A stretch of DNA of 64,000 bases. Origin: Baylisascaris procyonis (taxonomy: Eukaryota; Nematoda; Chromadorea; Rhabditida; Ascarididae). The stretch is from positions 4,859,001 to 4,923,000 of the forward strand of contig JAZARR010000059.1 of NCBI GenBank assembly GCA_037389465.1, written 5' to 3'. This document shows, piece by piece, positions 1 to 12,700 of the stretch; the first letter of the stretch is position 1, and each line of letters opens with the position of its first letter. Both the position numbers and the translations under genes were made by a program. Under the pieces are notes generated by a model. The model saw nothing but the letters and a program-made list of their open reading frames with translations, was not told where the DNA came from and did no database searches.

Positions 1-1
1 T

Positions 2-208
2 TTATGTGTCCGGCTTTGCCCTAGTTTCAGCACAGGAACCGTTGAAGCCAGGCCTATGAAGTTTGCTTGATACAGATGGCGCTTTAGAATGACGTACTGG
101 AAGAACTTTGAAATCACTGTATATAGTTGAAGCTGGCTTCCTGGTCGACTTGAGGGAATTGCAGGCACTATCTACTTTATATATATTAAAAGGTACTTCC
201 ATCTTCAA
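2..208 (-). CDS. Ser/Lys/Pro-rich open frame, possible exon
   Basis: A 68-codon open frame closes with a TAA at the extreme left of the window. The product is rich in Ser, Lys, Pro and Arg, with few hydrophobic residues, as expected of a disordered tail. No domain is recognised and no matching upstream exon was found. It lies on the strand opposite the plus-strand exons that begin at 343. At this base composition, frames of this length are expected by chance, so it is listed only as a possible small exon. Confidence 0.2.
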   Translation of the reverse strand: MKMEVPFNIYKVDSACNSLKSTRKPASTIYSDFKVLPVRHSKAPSVSSKLHRPGFNGSCAETRAKPDT

Positions 209-342
209 TAGGTCATATTGCCTTCACATATTCTGGGGTCTATAGTGGGAAGAAAAACAAGGACCTCCTGCAGGATATCAAAACGAACATTCATTGTTTT
301 TCGGAGATAACAGCATGGATGAAAATTTGTGCAATTGTCTAA

Positions 343-2193
343 ATGAATAGAGGGATGTGGGACGAATTTAGCACGCTTGAGCAATTTTTAGCAGATCCAT
401 CCCTATGGTTGCAATATGTGATATTGCACAGGTAATGGGGAAAGTATTTCTTGCTGTAGGAGAGGGCTGATATTTTGCTGCGGAATCTAACTTTGATGCA
501 AAAAGCCTACTGCCTGAAAGCGTTCAGTACTTGCCAAATTTGGCTGCTGAAGTCGTAAAAAATGATGTGCTTTTCATGCAATTTCGCTCGCTAAAGTGAG
601 ACTTCGAACTAATTTTGGGCGAAGTTAATGTTTAAGCCGAAGTCACGGCCGAAAATATCTCCACCAGTTTTATCTTCTTCACTTATTATTTTTCTCTATT
701 TGCGCCAGGCAGTCACGGCCGAAAATATCTCCACCAGTTTTATCTTCTTCACTTATTATTTTTCTCTATTTGCGCCAGGCTCCTGCCCGTGCTATTTGCA
801 TTCGGAATGCTTCTGACTGGATGGATTTAACCTAACCTGGATTTATCGCTGAACCTCAACGTCTCGTCATCCCATCGAATTTCGAGTCGACAGAGATGAG
901 GGCAATTCTGTGCGATGCAGTCGATAAATTGATCAATGTGGATTTTTGCAATCACTTTTGGGCAGCAGTCCTCTGCGATCCCCATCACCAAAACCCTCAA
1001 GAACAATTCACGCTTATGCTGTTTAATAGCGAACGTTTGTAAGCCCCAAAATTATTTTGTTAGCAGACCGTATCTTCACCACTTTGCTAACTCTCTATAT
1101 ATTCTTTCTTGTAGGCTGCGATTTGGTCAGTAACTTATTTTTTAGTCAAACTGTTGATCATTTCAGTATACTGAGTCGTCCTTCTTCCACCCTCCCGTTT
1201 TTGACACATTACTGACGCTTCATATCCGATGTATGAAACTATGCGTCCAGATATGTTTCTTTAAGAATGCATATACAGTTTTGATTGCCACTTGTGCAGA
1301 TTCAAGTGCATTTTCCATCGTACTGAATTTGACTAAAAGCTGATAGTGAATGGTTGATCTGAAACTAAGAGCCAAAATCTAAGCTTTCATATTTGTTTCG
1401 TGCTTAAAGCATTTGCGTAGCGTGTGACTCATTTTGATAATTATAATGCGATTGGTTCTGCTACTTTTAGCTTTTGACAAATAGAATGTTGATGCGAATT
1501 TTTCGAGATGGTGCAGTTCGAATTTTACTTTTCTTTTGCTTCTCTTTGCTGTTATCGCGCTATGAATTTCTGAATTTCATGTGTTATTGAAGTGTACGAG
1601 CGAAAAGTTATATTGATATGAATACTTCAGTTTCTCTAGTCAAACTTGTAATGATCAAACAAAGCTTGCAACTACTTGGATTTCCGTCTAGTTTTCTATG
1701 AAAGCAATCTCTGGGATATAAAGTCAAATATGAAGGAGATGAAGTAAGGCACTCATCTTCTTGCTTCTTAACTTCCGATCGAAAACATCTTCAACATTTA
1801 ATTGGAAAATAATGGGAGAGGAATTCAGGTGAAAGGTTGCCAAGCTTGTTTCTTAACTCTTCGTAGTATGCTTTCAAAGCTGAGATTTAAAAAAAAGGAA
1901 TTTAAAGCAATTCATTCATGGGTGTTGCTTCAAAAAATTCCTCTACTTTACAGTATGAAATGCTTCCGATCTCCCATCTGGTCGTAATAGAGTGTTCTTG
2001 GCTGGCCACCTTTGATGACTTACGCTTATTCTTGCGCAATCTAGCGCGTAATACAATTCGGCGTTTGCGCTACTACAAAAAGCACACAACATTAAGTGCG
2101 AAGGAAGCAGAAAACCTTCGCTTACAATATCTGATGGGAGAGGTATGCTGCACTACTTTCGGCCTATATGCTCAAAAGTACATGTTGGTTTAA
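343..2193 (+). CDS. Multi-exon gene, unknown product (partial model)
   Basis: Four plus-strand blocks read like protein. (a) 343-431 starts MNRGMWDEFSTLEQF, ends in phase 2 and is followed by gtaatg. (b) ~506-595 contains LLPESVQYLPNLAAEVV and ends in phase 2 before gtgaga. (c) ~839-1038 contains DAVDKLINVDFCNHFW and ends in phase 2 before gtaagc. (d) 1954-2193 follows tttacag, has a basic helical stretch (RNTIRRLRYYKKHTTLS), then closes with TAA at 2191-2193. A short link exon near 1115-1129, after ttcttgtag, would fit in phase. The acceptors for (b) and (c) are poor, and the 70-bp tandem duplication at 641-780 sits between them, so a missing exon or decay is possible. The family is not recognised. 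Composition suggests a soluble, intracellular protein. Its last exon overlaps the proposed last exon of the minus-strand F-box gene. Confidence 0.4.
641..780. repeat. Perfect 70-bp tandem duplication
   Basis: Bases 641-710 and 711-780 are identical. Each unit starts AGTCACGGCC and ends GCGCCAGGC. The unit is not a multiple of three and has stops in the frames checked, so it is probably intronic. Perfect identity points to a very recent event or an assembly artefact. Confidence 0.95.
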
Positions 2194-5100
2194 TGTGCCA
2201 GATGCAAACCTGATGTTCTTTAGCTTTGGTATCATATTCATCCAGAAATACTCCAATAATTTGTGATGTCCACCTAGATTGAGACCCAAAATTTGATGGC
2301 CAAATCTTGTAACAAGTTCCGTCAAACTGCCTTCGTTCAAAGAATCGCAAGTGTCCAAGTTAAGATATTTGATGTTCGAAATAGATTCGGAAGCCATCCA
2401 AGCTTCAACTACCTAAAACATCCTTTCGATTTAAAATAAAAGTAGAACATCTCTTCAAAATTCCATCTGCATTAACAACTAACTACAAGAACACTTCGAG
2501 TCAAACGGATGTGAATACTTAAAAGCACCAAACCTCGATGTATGTTGAATCGTGGTGGATTATCTTGAACTGTATATGTTTAAAGCTCCAGCTCATCGTA
2601 TCTCTCAGAGCTTCCATCACAGTTTGTCAAAGTTTCACCTTACGCTATATTGAGATCTCTGAGAAATTTTGAACGTTTCTTCATTTTTCTAAAAACTTTT
2701 CCTCTCTAGACTAAGGCATTTGATGTAGTTAGTAGATAACAAGCTGTATAAGAGTTAATAAGCCAAGGACTCAAAAACATTTTCGTTTCATTCGTCACTT
2801 CAGAACGTTTATCAGATATTGAAGAGTTGAAAGCACCTAAAAGGTACGCTTTCGGCGTTAAATTCACAACTGCGCATAGTGATCTGCTGATGAGCCGTCG
2901 CAAATAAGTTGAGTTCTAGCTCTAGCTTACCTGAAGTCTTTCACGTTCTTCGGACAACCGATGTTCCTAAGAGGGAGGAGAGGGAGCAGAGGGTTAGCAG
3001 TGGAGATAAATACTGAATAGTAAATATGCACAAAGTGAAGTGGCAGTGCTTATGCGAACCTGGTCGTTCATATCTTCGAGCCAAGAAGCGTCGAGCCACG
3101 TTAGGTTTTTCACTCTCGTTACAATGAGTTTAAGTGTGTCACTCGATAGTTCGGTTCCGCAGATATTCAGCTCTTCAATTCGTGTCTTCTCCCATTCAAT
3201 AGTTTGCATTACCTTATCGTCTAGTGCTGAATTGCAATATATTTTCAATTTAACTTCACATCACTTGTTCACCTACGAAGGACTTTTCCATTCATAACTA
3301 GCAGGAGCATAAATAAGATTTTCTGCTTATATCTTCATGAAGCTGCGGAACGCAACATTTTTTAACTCAGAAGTTCGTGCGGAGTTGATAGACTTCATGA
3401 GTTGGACGTGAGCTACCAAAACCTAAGTAAGTGTCGACTTCTTTTCTTGCTTTTTCCCTGGCCCGTATGACATTTTATTTAGTGGACATAGGGAAATAGA
3501 TAGATCTAACGAGAAAGTACTCAGAATGTTGTTAGCAAGAGCTCGAACTCAACAATGAAGTGCATTCTTGCGTTCTTCAGATGCGTGGTCAGATGCGCAA
3601 CCGGTCGGGTATATTGATAGCTAGGTACGGACTAAACTTGGCAGCAAATTTCGTTGGTAATTTGCTTTTGTCAGCTAGCGCAATTATCGTGTTTGGATGA
3701 TCTAGCAAATGGGCGAGGAAATGATGAATTTAGCGCAGTAAAATCAGTGAGTGGACTGATGCATGTATGGTGGAAGCTGGCAATAATTTGCCCTACTTCC
3801 ATCGGCCAGCATAAACAGAGAGGTAAATACATAAGCAATAGTAATAATCAATACACGTTCGAAATTTGATGGAATGATTTGCACCGGACGTAGCAAAGAA
3901 GTACTGCTGGAAACTAACTCGCATGCGCTAAGTGAAGACTTCGAAGCTTTCTGCATCGTTGGAGAACGAGCCGTAAACACGACCCGGTCACCTTGGTGCA
4001 ATAATTTATGCAAAGGCACTCCAAATGGGCACAATTAGAAGAAATCGCATCTACGTGATCATCCGTGATGAAAGGCACCTGGAAAAGTTTATGCTATTAG
4101 CAAATTCCAGTAAATCTCGTGAGGTTTTTTCTTGCCGGAAAAAAATATAACATTCAACTTTTGCTTGCAAATGCTTATCAATTACTCTGTTCCCCTTGGA
4201 AGTGGTATGTCTCAATGTTTTCCCGATTTATTTGCACTTTACGAGCGCTAATTCTCGACTTGACTTGTCCCAATTTTATATGCAGCAGGATGAAAAAAGC
4301 GTTATCCGCTTATAGACATAATTCATATTCTCCTAATATTTTTCAAAGAAAAATTTTAGACTCACAGCATGCTCGCTGTAAGAATACATAAAGCTCTAAA
4401 AGTTCCTTGAATTTGTGACTAATTTTTTTTTTTTGTTTTTTTTCAGCCACTTCATTTGTTCGTTATGAAATTGAAGACTTCCGCAGTCATGAAATTTAGC
4501 ATCTATCTTTCGCTATAGGCAAGCCTTATCTGGGATTATGTTTTTCTCGGTCAAGAAGGGTTCTCCAGAACTGCTCGAATAGAATTCCTAACAAAGAATG
4601 TATCAATAAAAAAGTGTTCTAATTATGCTCTCCGTTCGATTGAGTTAGTCGAGTATTTCGTAAACATTTCTGCATAGCAAATGTCAGCTGTTTTATGAGT
4701 TTCATATCAGCAATAGCTAGTGTTTCTTAATATTTGAAAATTAGGTAGCAACGTATTTTTCAGGCTCTAACAAAACATGCCAAACTGAAGCATTCTAAAA
4801 TCTGGAGTACCGTAAAAATTTGTTGAGGGCCATAGAGGCTCTCAAAAGTAATAGCTACTAAAATGTCTTACGCTCAAATGATATTTTAAGATATTATGAG
4901 TATAGGCAATCCTTATTCTGCAATGAGACACAACAAATGGGCCATTTGAAAGAACAGTAAATTAATGACTTGTAATACTTACTCCCCACAGATTCACCAC
5001 TCGTATATTCGGCATGTACTGCTTCAACTTGTGTACGTTGACGGTTTCGTACACTTCCTCTTCCTCGTCTTCGACCTTCTCATAAGTCCCTGAAATGTTT

Positions 5101-8100
5101 CTCGGATGCCGTACAAGCAACCCGTCCGGTTCTGAGAACAGTGCTGACGCTTTATAGCAGTTCTGCTGCAAATGAATGCATATGATCAAGTTATTTATGT
5201 TCTTCCGGAATCCCATGTTTTCAGCGCACTCCTTTTATGACTTTTTGCAAATTTTTATTTTCAAAGCGCACAGTGCTGCGATGTGATGTATGTGCTCATA
5301 TTGTTCATCTGTCTGTTCGGTAGTTCCAAAGCAGAATCACTCAAGTTAAAGTGATGGAGTTTGATGGGTATAATGTGTATCATGAATTAATCCATCTCGA
5401 AAGCTTTCATATCCACTAGTCGATTCCGAAAAGAGTCATAGACTTTTGAAGGCCCCAAAAAATTTACGTGAATTCGAGAACAAGTTTGGTCGACGAAACG
5501 GTTTTTTGCAGGAGCTTTATATCAGTTCGATTAAAATGCGTATGCATCGCTGCATGTGACAAAGTATTTGTTGGTAGTTTTCAAAAGTATTTAATGCGAC
5601 GAAGAAAGTCGTAAAACACACATTGTCCTAACTTACATACTTTTGAACTTTTTGGAAATGCTTGAAAAGGCAGTAGTTATTGAATGCACTGAATGCGCTC
5701 GGCTATCTCATGCTAAACCGATCTTTAGACTGGCTTGGACTCACATGATAGTCATTGTTTGGAGCGGAAACCTTTGCGGGAGGTGGTAGGGCTCCCTCAT
5801 ACAGCTTGCCATGCGAACCTGTATCACTAAATTAATGGGGAGCCTTTATCTGCCACAATTTTTTGCCTAGGTCCGGTCACTTCTAATATGCGCATAGGGC
5901 AGCACGTCTGATGATCGCGTAATGCCTTCAGGGAGATTAGGTTAGTCATGAATACCGTCCAAAGAAATGTCAGTTCTAGTCTAATTGCCATTATATTTTT
6001 ATATACATTATATTTATATCGCATTTACATTATTAGTCTAATTGTTGCCATTATACTTTTCTGTGGCATATTACATCGCATGCGCATAAGAACTAACGGA
6101 ACCTATGCAAAAATAATGAAAGGCTGAAGCTTTCGCTGTAGCTCGATGGTACAGCATTCACCCGGCAGCTGAAACGTGGTGGCTTCAATTCACTGAGCCT
6201 TGAACCGGTTTCGATGTGAAGCAGAAAGCTTCTATTTATCTAAGTAAATACTGGATAAACATTGTGTGGTACAGTGTTGCAAGTAAAATATGCTTCATTT
6301 GAACGAGATAGTTGTTTCGGTTGAACATTTCACTCGAAGCTGAGCGGTGCGGTAGCCTGCAGGGTTTTTTATTGTATTACGCGTGTGCGAGATTGGTGAC
6401 GTTTATTTTCGCTTTATTTATGAGGTGTGCCAAGGTTGTACACACTTATCAGACTTCTTTGTATGGACGGTCATTGGTCACTATGCGTCATCGGCGACAT
6501 CCGATTACTTCATAAATGTCCGAAAATGCAACAAATAAGACGAAATTTATTGCCCACTGACCTTAGAGTATGATGAACCGTTGTCTTTGCACTAGTAAGT
6601 TGGTATAGAATTATCACGGGGCATTTTTATCTGCGGATTTTCATCGTTATGCAAATTTTCAGAAACTACTAGGACTCTTAATTCATCTACATTGTTCTGT
6701 TCGGGCTCGCTCTCGCCGCTTTTCTGTTTCATGAGTCGTCTGTATCATAGTGATTCTAGATACGAATGACACAGCAAGCTTTTGACGAAAAACAATCTGA
6801 AAAAAAGTGGGAAGAAGTTAGGAACCGAAAAAAACTCAACAGCATGAAATCTCGGCTCCAAATTTTTAACAGCTATGAAAGCAAATGTTACCAATAATAT
6901 GGAGAACTTCGACCGATGAGATAAATGTATAGACTTTTCGAAGAAATCCTTCGAGGAAGATGTTCTCACTGAGACAAATTGTCAACGAACGAAGTCTGCT
7001 GGGAAAGTTTTGCAGATCGGTAAAATCGTGAAGCTGCATTGCCGTTGAGAAATCTGAAATCATGCTGAAATTATACAGTCTTTCCTCAGCAATATTAGGT
7101 ATCACTCAAAATCTGCGCTTATCCACTCAGAAATGATGGTTAACTGCTGACATTGCTCTTTTTCATGCTCAGCAAAACTTGTCCTATATTATGTTGCCTA
7201 TCTCAAGACAATATTAGGTGAGACAAAAGGTGTAGAGGCTAGAGGAAGTGAAGAGAAAGAGGAGGAATGGTGGAGGAAAGGAACGGGAACCAAGCAGGGC
7301 AGTTTTGCTTTGAAGAGAAAAGCTTATATTTACATGATAACTGGGAATACACGAGCGCGCCGATGCGTTTTTTTATATTATATGGGCATTCTAGTGGAGC
7401 ATCCAACTTGGGACTTGATGCATTAAAAGAAACAAGTCGTATGAACTTCGATAAGCATTTCGAATCAGCAGAATTACGAATTCGAAGAATAAAGAACCAC
7501 ACCAAGGGTTAGCGCATGTAGACGAGGACACTTGGCAGCCATCTCATGCAAGACATTCGGAGTAATGAGGTCCGTTGCAAGTTCGGCAACTCGAAGTTCA
7601 GTGAAACGAGTACCAATTAAATGCGTGAAATAGTCTTGATTTGTCACCTAAATATGAAACCTTGATTAGCTTTGCATTACTACGGACGAAAAATTGGTAA
7701 TACCTTTGCTTGCTTTCAATGAAAATATTTAACTTAAAACATTTAGGCGTATGGTTGGATTGCGCAAGAACTTTCATTACCACCGTCGAAGCAAATGTAA
7801 AGCTAAAAGATTAGGACTGTGATAGAATTTTATGTAAGAGACAATGAAATATGTTCTCTCCCTTTAGATATTGTTTTCAATTGATGATATTCGATAGAAA
7901 CGAAGAATAGGAGATTCATTTCAATTCCGCCTTTATTCTCGTAATGATTGCACGCTTCTATTTTAGATCATATTTCGACAAGCATATTAGAGGATTTTTT
8001 TCATAATTTCTTCTTTTATTTTGGGTATTGTTAGCAAATATTCGGAGTTTTTTGTCGCCTTTCTGAAATTTATGAATTACTGATCGCATCACTCTACAAT

Positions 8101-8612
8101 TTTCGAATTTGTGGATGGGGCAAAAATTGCCGGGTGATTAACATATGTTACTGAGAACAGCTAAACCCATAGAGGCGAATTGTTAGAAACGTACAATCTA
8201 GTGGTTATGTGAACGAAGAGCTGTACCTGAATACCTCCATAATTTGGTCGGAATGAAACAAACTGCCATAAGGATGGACTATTAGCAATGTTCTTCCATC
8301 GACGACATACTTGACCAACAAGTAATACTTGATATGGCGACAAATAAGAAAATATTTGTTGCAATACCTTGTCGGGCAGCTTTTCGATGGTCTGTAAAAC
8401 AATAAAAAATTCCCATATTAATGCAATGCACCTCTTTCAACTATTGAAATTAAAGAGACAAACCATCTCACCGCAGCACTGCTCCAACCGTTTATAGCCA
8501 CCTTGATGCCGATCGTTCGCAGCCAGACTTCCAATTGTTGGAAAGAATCCTTGCGAGCGTAATACGAATTGCTGTTCCAACTCTTATGAATTGTTTTTGT
8601 TTTTGTATGGTA
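2073..8612 (-). CDS. F-box / leucine-rich-repeat protein (SCF substrate receptor)
   Basis: Minus-strand exons: (within 8612)-8472, 8391-8227, 7647-7503, 7053-6892, 5089-4983, 4078-3919, 3226-3060, 2966-2931, 2412-2210 and possibly 2130-2073. All nine junctions from 8472 onward match in phase with GT-AG borders. The 8391-8227 exon encodes an F-box: LPDKVLQQIFSYLSPYQ, then a VCRRW motif and SPSLW. Later exons give irregular leucine-rich repeats, including a paired Cys block (LECLCINYCTKVTG), an acidic linker (KVEDEEEEVYE) and IKYLNLDTC. The order (F-box, LRRs, acidic insert, LRRs) fits a conserved animal F-box/LRR family, but I do not assign an orthologue. In this family the F-box binds SKP1 and the LRRs hold the substrate for CUL1-based ubiquitination. 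About 380 residues are resolved. The start codon is not: the first exon (LEVWLRTIGIKVAINGW before the F-box) is open back to 8612 without a clear ATG. The last exon is also uncertain because it runs antisense to a plus-strand exon. Confidence 0.85.
2931..2966 (-). other. 36-bp micro-exon of the F-box/LRR gene
   Basis: Between a pyrimidine-rich acceptor (ccctcttag) and the donor gtaagc lie exactly 12 codons reading EHRLSEERERLQ, entering and leaving in phase 0. This joins ...WLEDMNDQ to VVEAWMASES... and supplies the helical half of a leucine-rich repeat, giving normal repeat spacing. Confidence 0.7.
6122..6200 (+). pseudogene. Decayed tRNA-like sequence (tRNA pseudogene or SINE head)
   Basis: Bases 6139-6154 resemble an internal A-box (TAGCTCGATGGTACAG). 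At 6159-6175 a stem-loop like an anticodon arm carries the loop CCGGCAG. Bases 6181-6191 (GGCTTCAATTC) resemble a B-box. The order and spacing fit a tRNA, but T33 is replaced by C and the T-stem and acceptor stem do not pair. It is therefore a tRNA pseudogene or the head of a tRNA-derived SINE. It lies in the 1.8-kb intron (6891-5090) of the F-box gene, on the opposite strand. Confidence 0.4.
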
Positions 8613-9935
8613 TTATGTTGTTGTCTATATGAAAACAATTGTAGAATTCTTCTGCTTGCATAATGTTTTAAACTTATATATGGTCGATTGCTCATTCAGT
8701 TATCATGTAGCCAGATTCGCCTCTATGATGCACATTTAAGTAGGTGCATCCATTACCTTATCGCTCTTTATCTTAAATCTGCTTTTGATTGTTTACCTTT
8801 TAATATTTAGTTCCAGTATAAGAAGTTGTAAGAAATATTCCACAAGGCTTTGATAATGTGCAAAGCTCCAAAGGTCAGTATTCTTCTCATGAGTCTTTTT
8901 GTGCTTTGTATCCGTGCCGCACATAAAAATGTTCATTCTTGATGTGGCGATTAACAATCAAGTGAATTGACTGATTCGTTTGAAGCACTAACATAGGAGG
9001 ATGCTGTCGCTGAGATTGGAGGATCAAGCTCATCTTGTTCTATTTTATGCCTCAAGTCGCCCTCTTCACTATCGTACATTGTCACTCGACGAGTCATATC
9101 GAAGATCGCCGTCATTCTCCTCTATATCCTAGTGACGTCACGGTAACTAGCTGCTCGAAATATGATTTTGTCATCAGCGAAAGGCAAGTATAGAATCGCG
9201 TGATTAAAAAGTACTCGAAAATATTCACCTACCCTAGCGACCTGCTGCGAGCGAGTAGCGCATCACGAAATATCTATCATCAAGAGAACACTGTAAACGC
9301 GTATCTTTCAGCTTTAAAAACATAGGCTTTTAAAGGTATGTTCTCACGCGGTACGAAACCAGTGTGTGGGTTTTTTCGTTGAAACAAATTCTTCTTTGTT
9401 GGCTGACTATGCAAGAAGGCTGTCTTCAGTGTTTATAATAAGCAAAAAAATTTGTGTGATGAGATGTTAATTATCCGGTTATGATTCCTAATACTGTGTT
9501 GGGTAAAGGTAACTGCATAGCTCTTGCGAAATCTTCGTAACATAAGACGTCACCGTATTTGTGCCCTCATAAGGGCGCCAGGAAATGCAATCGAAATTAG
9601 ATACAGTGAAAAATATCATCAAATATTTATCGGTTTATAGAATCCCATATTTTGCAGAATATTGTTTAATGGAGGTGTAGAGGCAATTTGTCTCATTCAC
9701 TTTTTCACATAGCACTCTTTCTGAGGAGGAATAATCATTCATTTCCTACCTATCTATCACGATTAAAAAATCATCTAGCAAAAAATTTACTCATCAGAAG
9801 AGGCGCAATATGCGTCCATGAATTACAGCATCAATATTAAAGATATGATCTAAAGCATGCAAATACAAGGTAATTTATAGGATTATTAATTGGCAATTCA
9901 CGCCATTATTAAAAAGTTTTAGTACCACCCTAACC
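8613..9935. other. Intergenic, nothing recognised
   Basis: No convincing open frame or RNA gene is seen. The promoter and true first exon of the minus-strand F-box gene should lie here or in the adjacent 8472-8612 block. Confidence 0.5.
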
Positions 9936-10265
9936 ATGATTTTCCATTACCGTGAGAAAAAGAATTTTTATCCGAAGCAGCCAACTATTTGTCGCGGTCG
10001 TTTATTCTGTACTGTGCGAAAGGATTTCATGCCCGAACATTTAAAGCAAGTTTTTTTCCGAGACTGGGGAGAATTCAAAGAAGAGTGTCGAATTGAGAGG
10101 ATGGGGTGGGAAGGGGGGAGGGGGAGATTGAGAAGGAGTATGGATAGGAAAGAGTAACAAATAGAAGAAAGAAACGTAGCGTGATGGCGTAGTGCGACGA
10201 CTATTCGCTCTTGCTTGCTTCGCTTTTGTTCATCGTTAACGTGAGTGAGCTGCATTGATTGCTAA

Positions 10266-10491
10266 TAGCTATCGTAGAAGAATTTTAAGCTCGCCATTTG
10301 CCCTGAGGCACCTCGATGTTTTGGATCGCCTGACAACAAAGCGTGCACTCGATTTAGTGACTGCTTTAGCTCGATCTTTTCGGGAAATTGCTTTGTTGAC
10401 GAGTGTTTCCTTTAGCAAATCATCTGAGGAAGCAGCAATCGAAAAAATGAGCGAATTTGCGGAAAATTACTATGACCCTGCTGAATATTAA
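10266..10491 (+). CDS. Possible terminal exon, unknown protein
   Basis: After a tgctaatag acceptor-like sequence, a plus-strand frame of about 74 codons runs to a TAA at 10489-10491. It contains LDVLDRLTTKRALDLVTALA, a likely amphipathic helix, and ends with acidic, tyrosine-rich residues (MSEFAENYYDPAEY). A second open block at about 9917-10157 (containing TICRGRLFCTVRKDFM) could be an upstream exon, but no good junction was found. The family is not recognised. A chance frame is the main alternative. Confidence 0.3.
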
Positions 10492-12700
10492 TCTCGCTGA
10501 TCATTTTCATAACGCTGTTTGCTTCATATATTTCAATTACACCGTTCATATTGATTTTAGAATTTGCTTAATCGTGCTTTTTTGATACGAAATTTCAGCA
10601 TGCCTATCGTTAAAGGTAAACCAAAAATTAGCAGAGAAATAGGTGGAGAAGTATGGCATGCAAGTTAACTCACAATACGTCTTTGTAAAATGTCCACACA
10701 TAATGAGGCACTCAGCATTTATAACAGAAAAAATTTTAAGAGATCTTCCGCAACGGTATCATAGGCGTTCATGGATGAGCGTAACGCATTTAGATTCATT
10801 TTAGTCGCTTTGTCCTCTTAGTGAATAATTATGCAAATCTGAGACGACGTCAACACAAGCAAATACAGGTATTAATTAAGGTATTAATGAAAGTGAAAGA
10901 ACCCCTTCGAAGGTAATTGAACAGCACCGTTAAAGTTAATCTTGAAATAGATCCAGAATGAAGTCCTACCGCAAAACAAAACTTTAAAATAGCACGCATT
11001 CATTTGGATACCATATCTGCAACTGCCGATAAAATTATAAAAACAAACGAACGCATTCGAAATAAAGGAAATTGGTTATCATCAGCAAATAGCAAGTGTA
11101 AAGCACTATTATTCTTTTGGGTCGTATTCAACATTATTCCTAGACATTCGAAAGGTCAATTGAATTGGATTTGCAACCATTTGTGGATATTCGTTAAGCG
11201 ATAGATATGGAGTAGAGACAAAGGAGTCGCCGTCAATTAACCATCGACAAAATGACCGATACTGTCCATTCTTGATACTCTTCTCAGAAAAAAACTCGAT
11301 TCCACATAATGCTCTTCTGAATGCAATTTTATTTCTTGTGATCTTGAAAGCCGAATTGCAACACTTTTATCTGCACACCGTCTTGATAAAAAAATTTCCT
11401 TCAGGGGAATTAAATTGCATTTGTAAATCAATGGGTTTTTCGAGGGTGAAATTAATCTCATACGAGCAGTAGTTGCATCTCCAAATCTTCAAGAAGATAA
11501 TAGCGGTGAGAAATGAAATCTGCATGTTGGGAGTACTGACTGGTGCTAATTGTTGAGTATCGCCAGCTACGAAATTCGTAGCATTAAATATATATGATGA
11601 GAGCAGTACTTTTCTCTGTGTTGTTGACTACAGCGGTGTCTTTGAGTGATGTTTTAGTTGAAGGGCAATGCAGCAGTGTGAGATGAAGAAAGTTTGCAAT
11701 GCAAAGCAATTGCTTGCTTTCACGCACAATGTGCGCAACCACTCACCTAGCAGCTTTGTGTAAAAATTTTCTAGCGCTATATCTTTTCCACTGAAGCAGA
11801 CTCAACCTACACTTAGCTTGCTAGTAAACTACACTAATGCGATAGAAGCTGTCAATAGTTAGCTAGCCATCACCATCAAGCAACATTCCTCAGAAATTTG
11901 TAATAAAAGGTATCTAGGAAAATAAACAATCGACTAAATCATTCGCACGAAGCAGCCAAAAATTAGGGCACAGTACAGTGCAGTTAAATGTTTGAGTGCA
12001 AATGGGCTCATCTCAACTGGTTTAAAAGCTCGACTAGAAGTGACTACAAACTGATACTCTTCATCACCTTAACAGGAATCGGGCGCGCTCATTTCCTCAT
12101 GAAGTGAAAAGATTTTTATGGTTTCCGACTAGTGAGCATCCCATACTGCTTGCACCTCATTTGTCATGCAATCACACAATTGCACGGCACGCCCTGCGTG
12201 CATTCGAGTTCCAGAGTATAGTGAGCGCATCACCGCGACTGGGCATTTCCCCTCCTCCCACACATTCTCCCCTCCCATCGTCATTTATCTCTTTTTTGAA
12301 TAATATGTTATTCATCTCTTCAAAGCCTGCAGATTTACAAGCTTATGAACGTTATCACGCTTAGAGGCCTTTTATGCATTTATGTACATGCCTTTTATGC
12401 ATTCAAAACAAATGTCTTAGGATTGCAGAACGGCTTTTCTTCAATGCATTTGATCGCATGAACTTATGCTGCTACTCGGTGGCATTCCCATAGAGTTGTT
12501 TTGCCCATGCTGTTTCTTGAACCCTTATCAGATCGAGAATAACATTCAAGAATGCCTGCTTATAAAAACCATCTTAAAATATCAGTTTCGGGGTGTCGTA
12601 GATGAGGGATGTTCATATGGAAGGTTCTTTTTATTTTAATTCCACCCGATGAATCGCCTTCTCAACTCTTTTTAAACTGCTAACTTTCATTTGTGCTTAG
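10492..12700. other. Non-coding stretch, nothing recognised
   Basis: AT-rich sequence with only short frames in any direction. An 86-codon plus frame at 12104-12364 is Pro/Ser-rich and pyrimidine-driven, and is probably chance. Confidence 0.45.

Noticed and set aside
3040..3297. 85-codon plus-strand frame
   Set aside because: It is the antisense shadow of the F-box/LRR exon 3226-3060, which has matching splice phases and repeat motifs.
5162..5216. Upstream extension of the F-box/LRR exon at 5089 using the acceptor at 5166
   Set aside because: It enters in the wrong phase. The acceptor at 5091-5090 gives phase 1 and joins HIIG to TYEKVEDEEEE smoothly.
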